This document shows positions 59,741 to 64,000 of a stretch of DNA of 64,000 bases, piece by piece (positions within the stretch are counted from its first letter, which is position 1; every line of letters begins with the position of its first letter). The notes under the pieces are model-generated. The model was given only the letters and a program-made list of their open reading frames with translations, was not told the origin of the DNA and made no database searches. The position numbers were made by a program, and so were the translations under genes. The stretch is from Nocardioides sp. CFH 31398 (GTDB taxonomy: Bacteria > Actinomycetota > Actinomycetes > Propionibacteriales > Nocardioidaceae). The stretch spans positions 248,001 to 312,000 of the forward strand of contig NZ_JAKUHT010000003.1 in NCBI RefSeq assembly GCF_022436705.1. The letters run 5' to 3'.

Positions 59741-60753
59741 CGTGTCCCGGCCGGGGCGTCGGTGCTCGCGAAGGAGGTGTCGACGACCTCGTCGACGGCC
59801 GGGGCCTCGTCGATCATCCCGAGCCGCTCCATCTGGGCGGCCAGCTCGCCGATCTCGTCGACGTACGCCGGGGCGAGGTCGGAGCGCAGCCAGGAGTTGT
59901 CCAGGGCGGTGGCGAAGACCTGCTCGTCGCCGCCGTACTCCTCGACCATGGCGGGCAGCCACTCGTCCTGGTTCTCGGCCATGTACGCCGTCGCGGCCGC
60001 GTGGGTGTCGACGACCTCCTGCACCGCCTCGGGCTCGGCGTCGATGAAGTCGCCGCTGGCGAGCAGGCCGATGTTCACCCGTCCGATCTCCGTGTCGTAC
60101 GGCGACGCGATCTCCTGCCCGCCCGCGCCGAGGGCGAGCGAGACACCGATCTCGGGCGCCAGGAACGCGTCGATCTGGCCGGTGTCGAAGGCGGTGAAGA
60201 ACTCGGGGGCGGCCAGGGACACCAGCTCGAGCTCCTCGATGTCGACCCCGGCGTCCTCGAGCATCAGCTGCAGCGCGACGTACTGCGAGCTCGACTCGAG
60301 GTAGCCGACCCGCTTGCCGGCGAGGTCGGCGACGGTCTCGATGGACGGGTCCCCGACCAGGCCGCTGCCACCGTCCGCGGCGCCGGCGACGACCTGGACG
60401 TCACGGCCCTGCGCCGCGCCGGCGACGGTGGTCGTGATGCTGCCGACCGCCATGTCGACCGTCCCCGACAGCAGCGCGTCGTTCAGGGCGGGTGCGGTGT
60501 CGAGGGTGACGACCTCGTAGTCGAGGTCGCCGGTCGCGTGGTCGGCGTAGAGGAACGGCGCGTAGAAGTGCGGCTGGCCCCGCAGGGTGCCGACCGTGAC
60601 GGTGGTCGTGGCCCCCGCCTCGTCGTCGCCGCCGCCGGTCGACGTGCACGACGCCAGCAGCAGGGGCAGGACGGCGGCCGCGGCGGCCGCGGCGAGGGTG
60701 CGCCGGGGGGCCGGGCGGCGGTGGTCGTGACGGGAGGGGGCGGGTGCGCTCAC
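59737..60753 (-). CDS. ABC importer substrate-binding lipoprotein, SsuA/NMT1-like
   Basis: The 338-residue protein has a twin-arginine-like basic N-terminus, a hydrophobic stretch and a lipobox LLLASC (C36). The mature domain shows the NMT1/SsuA fold: TVGTLRGQPHFYAPFLYADHATG, VDMAVGSITTTVAGAAQGRDVQVVAGA and VADLAGKRVGYLESSSQYVALQLML. Ligands of the family include sulfonates, taurine, nitrate and thiamine precursors; none is implied by neighbours. GGAGCCCC precedes the GTG at 60753. First gene of the importer operon. Confidence 0.92.
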   Translation of the reverse strand: MSAPAPSRHDHRRPAPRRTLAAAAAAAVLPLLLASCTSTGGGDDEAGATTTVTVGTLRGQPHFYAPFLYADHATGDLDYEVVTLDTAPALNDALLSGTVDMAVGSITTTVAGAAQGRDVQVVAGAADGGSGLVGDPSIETVADLAGKRVGYLESSSQYVALQLMLEDAGVDIEELELVSLAAPEFFTAFDTGQIDAFLAPEIGVSLALGAGGQEIASPYDTEIGRVNIGLLASGDFIDAEPEAVQEVVDTHAAATAYMAENQDEWLPAMVEEYGGDEQVFATALDNSWLRSDLAPAYVDEIGELAAQMERLGMIDEAPAVDEVVDTSFASTDAPAGTR

Positions 60754-60898
60754 GCGGGGGCTCCTGGGGTGGTGCGGGTGGGGCTTCGGGTGGAGGAGCG
60801 GCCACTGTCACCGACGCGGATTTCACCGTCGTGACATCGCTGTTGCGACCACACACCTGTGGGCGGGCCGGCCGTCACGGGGGCGATACCGTCGACGC

Positions 60899-61207
60899 AT
60901 GCCCGTCGTCGTGCAGGACGTCCCCGACCGCTCCCGCTACGTCGTCCTCGCGGACGGCCGGCAGGCGGGTCTGCTCACCTACGACCGCGGCGAGACCCAG
61001 ATCGACCTCCTGCACACCGAGGTGGACGACGCCTACGCCGGCCGCGGCCTCGCCAAGGCGCTGGTGACCCACGCGCTCGACGCGGCGCGCCGCGACGGGC
61101 TCGCCGTGGTCCCGTCCTGCCCCTACGTCGCCGAGTTCCTGCGCCGCGACCCGTCGTACGCCGACCTCGTGCCGGCCGCCCGGCGCGCGGAGCTCGGCCT
61201 GGACTGA
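60899..61207 (+). CDS. Small GNAT-like acetyltransferase (YjdJ type)
   Basis: The 102-residue protein is the short single-domain GNAT form: GRQAGLLTYDRGETQIDLLHTEVDDAYAGRGLAKALVTHALDAARRDGLAVVPSCPYVAEFLRR. AGRGLAKAL is the acetyl-CoA pyrophosphate loop, and the cysteine in PSCPYV is conserved in this subfamily. The substrate is unknown. TACCGT (60887-60892) is six bases before the ATG, and a hairpin at 61214-61237 follows the gene. Confidence 0.92.
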   Translation: MPVVVQDVPDRSRYVVLADGRQAGLLTYDRGETQIDLLHTEVDDAYAGRGLAKALVTHALDAARRDGLAVVPSCPYVAEFLRRDPSYADLVPAARRAELGLD

Positions 61208-61213
61208 ACCGTC

Positions 61214-61237
61214 CCGGCCCGAACGATTCGGGTCCGG
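61214..61237 (+). terminator. Hairpin after the GNAT gene
   Basis: CCGGCCCGAA pairs with TTCGGG and CCGG around a three-base loop, with one bulged T. It lies seven bases after the stop. Confidence 0.6.
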
Positions 61238-61275
61238 CGCGGAATACGCCGAGGTCGTGCGACGTTCAACCATCC

Positions 61276-62322
61276 ATGTCCACCACGGTCTCCGCCCTGT
61301 CCGTCCCCCAGGCCTCCGCCTCGTTCGAGCGCACCACCGTCGACCGACGCGACCTGCGACCGAACGACGTCCGCATCGACATCCGCTTCGCCGGCATCTG
61401 CCACTCCGACATCCACCAGGTCCGCGGTGAGTGGGGCGGCGAGACGTTCCCCATGGTCCCGGGCCACGAGATCATCGGCACCGTGGCCGAGGTCGGCTCC
61501 GAGGTCACCGAGCACGCCGTCGGCGACACCGTCGGCGTGGGCTGCTTCGTCGACTCCTGCCTCGAGTGCGAGGCGTGCAAGGACGGCGAGGAGCAGTACT
61601 GCACGAAGGGTGTCGTGCAGACCTACAACGACGAGGGGTACGACGGCGAGAAGACCTTCGGGGGCTACAGCACCCAGGTCGTCGTCCGCGACCACTTCGT
61701 CGTCCGCGTGCCCGAGGGCATGGACCTCGCCGCGGCCACGCCGCTGCTGTGCGCCGGCATCACCACGTTCCACCCGCTGAAGGAGCACGGCGCCGGCCCC
61801 GGCAAGCGCGTGGGCGTCATCGGCATGGGCGGCCTCGGCCACGTCGCGGTGAAGATCGCCGCGGCGATGGGCGCCGACGTCGCGGTGCTGTCGCGCACCG
61901 ACGCCAAGGCCGACGACGGCAAGGCGTTCGGCGCCTCGGAGTACTTCGCGACCGAGGACGAGTCGGTCTTCACCGAGCAGGCCGGCAGCTTCGACATCCT
62001 GCTCAACACCGTCGGCTCCGGCATCGACCTCGACGCCTTCATGGGCCTGCTGGGCCGCGGCGGCGTCATGGCGAACCTCGGCGCCCCGAGCGACAACCTG
62101 GAGGTCAGCGCCTTCTCGCTGCTCCCGAACCGCCGCTCCATCGCCGGCTCCATGGTCGGCGGCCTGCCCGAGACGCAGGAGATGATGGACTTCTGCGCCG
62201 AGCACGGCATCACCGCGACCGTCGAGGTCATCTCCGCCGACCAGGTCGACGAGTACTACGACAAGGTCGTCTCCGGTGACGTGCGCTACCGCGCCGTCAT
62301 CGACACCGCGTCCCTGTCCTGA
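61276..62322 (+). CDS. Zinc-dependent alcohol dehydrogenase (YahK/CAD type)
   Basis: The 348-residue protein has catalytic zinc ligands in FAGICHSDIHQ (Cys, about 41) and VPGHEIIG (His-Glu, about 63), structural-zinc cysteines in CLECEACKDGEEQYC (about 96-110) and the cofactor loop GVIGMGGLGHVAVKIAAAMGA (about 178-198). It belongs to the NADPH-preferring cinnamyl-alcohol-dehydrogenase-like group that reduces a broad range of aldehydes. No clear -10 or ribosome-binding site was found at the ATG. A good terminator follows. Confidence 0.95.
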   Translation: MSTTVSALSVPQASASFERTTVDRRDLRPNDVRIDIRFAGICHSDIHQVRGEWGGETFPMVPGHEIIGTVAEVGSEVTEHAVGDTVGVGCFVDSCLECEACKDGEEQYCTKGVVQTYNDEGYDGEKTFGGYSTQVVVRDHFVVRVPEGMDLAAATPLLCAGITTFHPLKEHGAGPGKRVGVIGMGGLGHVAVKIAAAMGADVAVLSRTDAKADDGKAFGASEYFATEDESVFTEQAGSFDILLNTVGSGIDLDAFMGLLGRGGVMANLGAPSDNLEVSAFSLLPNRRSIAGSMVGGLPETQEMMDFCAEHGITATVEVISADQVDEYYDKVVSGDVRYRAVIDTASLS

Positions 62323-62346
62323 TCCAGGGGGCGTCAGCAGACGTCC

Positions 62347-62380
62347 GACGGCCCGGTCCCCGCACGGGGGCCGGGCCGTC
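62347..62380 (+). terminator. Terminator hairpin after the alcohol dehydrogenase gene
   Basis: A 15-bp stem (GACGGCCCGGTCCCC with GGGGGCCGGGCCGTC, one G-T pair) closes a four-base loop, 24 bases after the stop. Confidence 0.75.
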
Positions 62381-62424
62381 GTGCTGCCCGGGCCCGGCCG
62401 CGGCCCGATGGCTGCATGGGCCAC

Positions 62425-62453
62425 TTGACATGCAGACATGCGCATATCAGGAT
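62425..62453 (+). promoter_or_regulatory. Promoter and likely operator of the arsR-type gene
   Basis: TTGACA (62425-62430), a perfect -35, is 17 bases from CAGGAT (62448-62453), which is six bases from the ATG at 62460. The spacer contains the palindrome ATGCGCAT (62438-62445), extending to a 14-bp dyad with one mismatched pair. An ArsR dimer bound there would block polymerase. Confidence 0.7.
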
Positions 62454-62459
62454 TCCCGC

Positions 62460-62765
62460 ATGGAACCGGGCCTCTCGGCGTACGACGGGGTCAGCGAGCT
62501 CTTCTCGGCGCTCGCCAACCCCGTGCGCGCGGCGGTGGTGCACCGGCTCTCCGAGCGGCCGCGGACGGTCACCGAGCTCACCGAGGAGCTCGGGGTGTCG
62601 CAACCGCTGATGTCGCAGCACCTCCGGGTGCTGCGCACGGCGCACGTCGTGACCCCCACCCGCACCGGCCGGACCACCACCTACGCGCTGTCGGACGACC
62701 ACGTGGCCCACGTGTTCCTCGACGCGTTCACCCACACCAAGGAGCACGAGGACCCCGATGAGTGA
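62460..62765 (+). CDS. ArsR/SmtB family regulator, probably metal-responsive
   Basis: The 101-residue protein has the ArsR winged helix: LFSALANPVRAAVVHRLSERPRTVTELTEELGVSQPLMSQHLRVLRTAHVVTPTRTGRTTTYALSDDHVAHVFLDAF in pieces over about 13-92. It has no cysteines. The C-terminal helix carries DDHVAHVFLDAFTHTKEHE, where Asp/His residues match the alpha-5 metal site of zinc sensors such as SmtB and CzrA. It overlaps the next gene by eight bases, which encodes a Cys/His-rich metal-binding protein. I infer a zinc, cadmium or similar metal derepresses both. The start is fixed by the promoter at 62425-62453. Confidence 0.92.
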   Translation: MEPGLSAYDGVSELFSALANPVRAAVVHRLSERPRTVTELTEELGVSQPLMSQHLRVLRTAHVVTPTRTGRTTTYALSDDHVAHVFLDAFTHTKEHEDPDE

Positions 62766-63084
62766 CACCGCCCCCCACACCGAGGCCGAGAAGCACGCCC
62801 ACACCCACGGCCCGGGTTGCGGCCACCTGGCCGTCGTCCACGACGACCACGTCGACTACGAGCACGACGGCCACCTGCACCACGAGCACGACGGCCACTA
62901 CGACGAGTGCACGAAGTGCCAGTGCGGCGACTGCAACGACTCCTGCGCGACCTGCAGCTGCGCGAGCTGCTCCTGCCCGACCTGCAACCACGCCACCTGC
63001 GAGTGCAGCAACTGCGGCGGCGAGCCCTGCTCGTCCTGCATCTGCGCGGACTGCTCCTGCGGCACCTGCCGCCACGCGGCCTGA
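62758..63084 (+). CDS. Cys/His-rich metallothionein-like protein
   Basis: The 108-residue protein has two parts. Residues 1-50 are His/Asp-rich (13 His: CGHLAVVHDDHVDYEHDGHLHHEH...), resembling a small conserved zinc-binding peptide of many bacteria. Residues 51-104 hold 19 cysteines in repeating C-x2-C, C-x-C and C-x3-4-C spacing (for example CTKCQCGDC, CATCSCASCSCPTC), as in metallothioneins. Total: 20 Cys and 15 His. It should bind several Zn or Cd ions in the cytoplasm. The ATG lies within the end of the arsR-type gene (ATGAGTGA), so the two are translationally coupled. I do not know a family with this exact combination. Confidence 0.88.
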   Translation: MSDTAPHTEAEKHAHTHGPGCGHLAVVHDDHVDYEHDGHLHHEHDGHYDECTKCQCGDCNDSCATCSCASCSCPTCNHATCECSNCGGEPCSSCICADCSCGTCRHAA

Positions 63085-63088
63085 GCCG

Positions 63089-63556
63089 CTAGACGGGCCT
63101 CGACGGGCCGTCGGCGTCGTCCCCCTCGTCGGGGCCGACGTCGGCGGCCCGTCGCCGTGAGCGCCGGACGGTGACCAGCACCCAGCCGGCGATCAGCACG
63201 TTGCCCAGCGCGGTCATCCACAGCCCGGTCGACGAGCCGACCTCCCCGGGCACCCGGAAGGCGTTGGGCTCCCCCGGCACGGCCGTCACCTCGAGGGTCC
63301 CGTCCCGCTCCGCCGCCTCGTACGTCGCGGCGTCGACCCGGCGCGGCCAGCCCGACTCCGGCTGCTCGACGGCGTACTCGCCGTCGAAGCCGAGGAACAC
63401 GACGTAGGCGTCGCCCTGCGACTGCGCGGAGACGACCTCCGCGACCACGTCACGGCCCTCGCTCGCCACCTGGCGGTCGGCGAGCACCGACGACACGATC
63501 GGCAGGTTGACCAGCGCGAGCAGCGCGACCAGCAGGACGAGCTTCGCCGGGGTCAC
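63089..63556 (-). CDS. Small membrane protein, DUF3592-like layout
   Basis: The 155-residue protein has a helix near the N-terminus (KLVLLVALLALVNLPIVSSVLA, about 4-25), an extracytoplasmic beta-rich domain (about 30-105, VVAEVVSAQSQGDAYVVFLGFDGEYAVEQ) and a second helix (LWMTALGNVLIAGWVLVTV) before a basic, acidic-ended tail. The two-helix layout with a small beta domain resembles DUF3592, but motif support is weak. Its GTG overlaps the stop of the nitroreductase gene by four bases. Confidence 0.72.
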   Translation of the reverse strand: MTPAKLVLLVALLALVNLPIVSSVLADRQVASEGRDVVAEVVSAQSQGDAYVVFLGFDGEYAVEQPESGWPRRVDAATYEAAERDGTLEVTAVPGEPNAFRVPGEVGSSTGLWMTALGNVLIAGWVLVTVRRSRRRAADVGPDEGDDADGPSRPV

Positions 63557-64000
63557 GCGCTCGGCCAGGGTCGGTCCCAGGCGCCGTCGCGCAGCGCCTC
63601 GCCGGTGGGACGCCGCTCGCGCGGCCGGTCCTCGCGCTCGACGAGGTCGCCCTCCGTGGGCTCGAGGTGGCGGCCGACGGCGATGCCCGACAGCACGCGG
63701 AAGTGACCGGGGACCCCGAGCACCCCGCCCGCCGCGTCGAGGTCCATCCCGGAGAACTGGTGGGCGTGCAGACCCATCGCGCGGGCCTGCAGCGTGACGT
63801 GGGCGGCGGCCTGGCCGGTGTCGTAGCAGGCGTAGTCGGCAGGCACCTCGCGCGCCGCCTTCGAGCCGGGCTCCGCGTCCGGGTCGGGGCCGGTGCGCAC
63901 GGCGGTCACGAGCACCGCCGACGCCCGGCGGACCCAGGCGTTGCCCCGGCTCAGGGTCTCGCACCAGGCGGCGTGGTTGCCCACCCCGCGGCGCAGCACC
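63553..64000 (-). CDS. Nitroreductase family protein, N-terminus outside window
   Basis: The frame is open to the window edge, so the start lies beyond 64000. The visible C-terminal 149 residues match the nitroreductase fold: NAWVRRASAVLVTAVRTG, then YDTGQAAAHVTLQARAMGLHAHQFSGMD (the conserved helix before the FMN-binding segment) and LGVPGHFRVLSGIAVGRH. The enzyme would use FMN and NAD(P)H. The tail (EREDRPRERRPTGEALRDGAWDRPW) is typical of the acg/malonic-semialdehyde-reductase-like members. Truncation is by the window, not mutation. Confidence 0.85.
   Translation of the reverse strand, partial: VLRRGVGNHAAWCETLSRGNAWVRRASAVLVTAVRTGPDPDAEPGSKAAREVPADYACYDTGQAAAHVTLQARAMGLHAHQFSGMDLDAAGGVLGVPGHFRVLSGIAVGRHLEPTEGDLVEREDRPRERRPTGEALRDGAWDRPWPSA

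Overview
The window is very GC-rich (roughly 73% by eye) and densely coded, with third codon positions almost always G or C, many GTG starts and many 1-8 bp gene overlaps. With the gene content (Rv1264-type adenylate cyclase, peptidase S37, polyphosphate glucokinase, SARP regulator, DUF5926, DrrAB exporter) this points to a high-GC actinomycete, most likely near Nocardioides. That placement is inference. I see no rRNA, tRNA, CRISPR array, insertion sequence, prophage or plasmid origin. This looks like ordinary chromosome with a few local oddities.

Layout. 1-4.8 kb: end of a lipid kinase gene, DUF4446, arginine deiminase, a cAMP pair (cyclic-nucleotide-binding protein plus class III cyclase) and TerD. 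5-9.7 kb: a frameshifted VOC gene facing a WYL regulator, then DUF5926, a phosphodiesterase, DUF4385 and an Fpg/Nei glycosylase. 9.8-15.6 kb: SulP transporter with divergent MerR regulator, DUF305/DUF6153, rhodanese, SpoU methyltransferase, aat and EcsC. 15.5-23.4 kb: a long leftward run, mccB-mccA-mvaB of leucine breakdown leading with almost no gaps into sulfotransferase, unknown protein, sulfotransferase. 23.4-26 kb: DUF389, aldo/keto reductase and a TetR regulator whose own promoter shares an operator (GTTA-N8-TAAC) with mccB. 26-32.3 kb: SRPBCC, SWIM protein, SNF2 helicase and a RecQ helicase carrying a C-terminal phosphoribosyltransferase-like domain. 32.4-41.2 kb: paired membrane proteins, peptidase S37, CorC-type protein, PRISE-like reductase, M13 peptidase, a possible gene remnant and an HpcH/HpaI aldolase. 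41.2-46 kb: SARP/AfsR-type regulator followed by two secreted proteins. 46-60.8 kb: oxidoreductase, hydrolase, HAD protein, MatC-like permease, M15 peptidase lipoprotein, MFS pump, DrrAB-type exporter, secreted protein, YrhK protein, ppgK, malic enzyme and an ABC importer operon. 60.9-64 kb: GNAT protein, alcohol dehydrogenase, ArsR regulator with a translationally overlapping Cys/His-rich metallothionein-like protein, a membrane protein and a truncated nitroreductase.

How it works together. The clearest regulatory logic is the TetR/leucine operon, the MerR/SulP divergon with its perfect 20-bp palindrome, and the ArsR/metal-binding pair. About 26 genes carry a TANNNT-like hexamer exactly 6 or 7 bases before the start codon, as expected for leaderless transcripts. 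I used this to choose several starts. The best candidates for something little described are the Cys/His-rich protein at 62758-63084, the RecQ-phosphoribosyltransferase fusion, and the sulfotransferase/unknown/sulfotransferase trio joined to a leucine operon.
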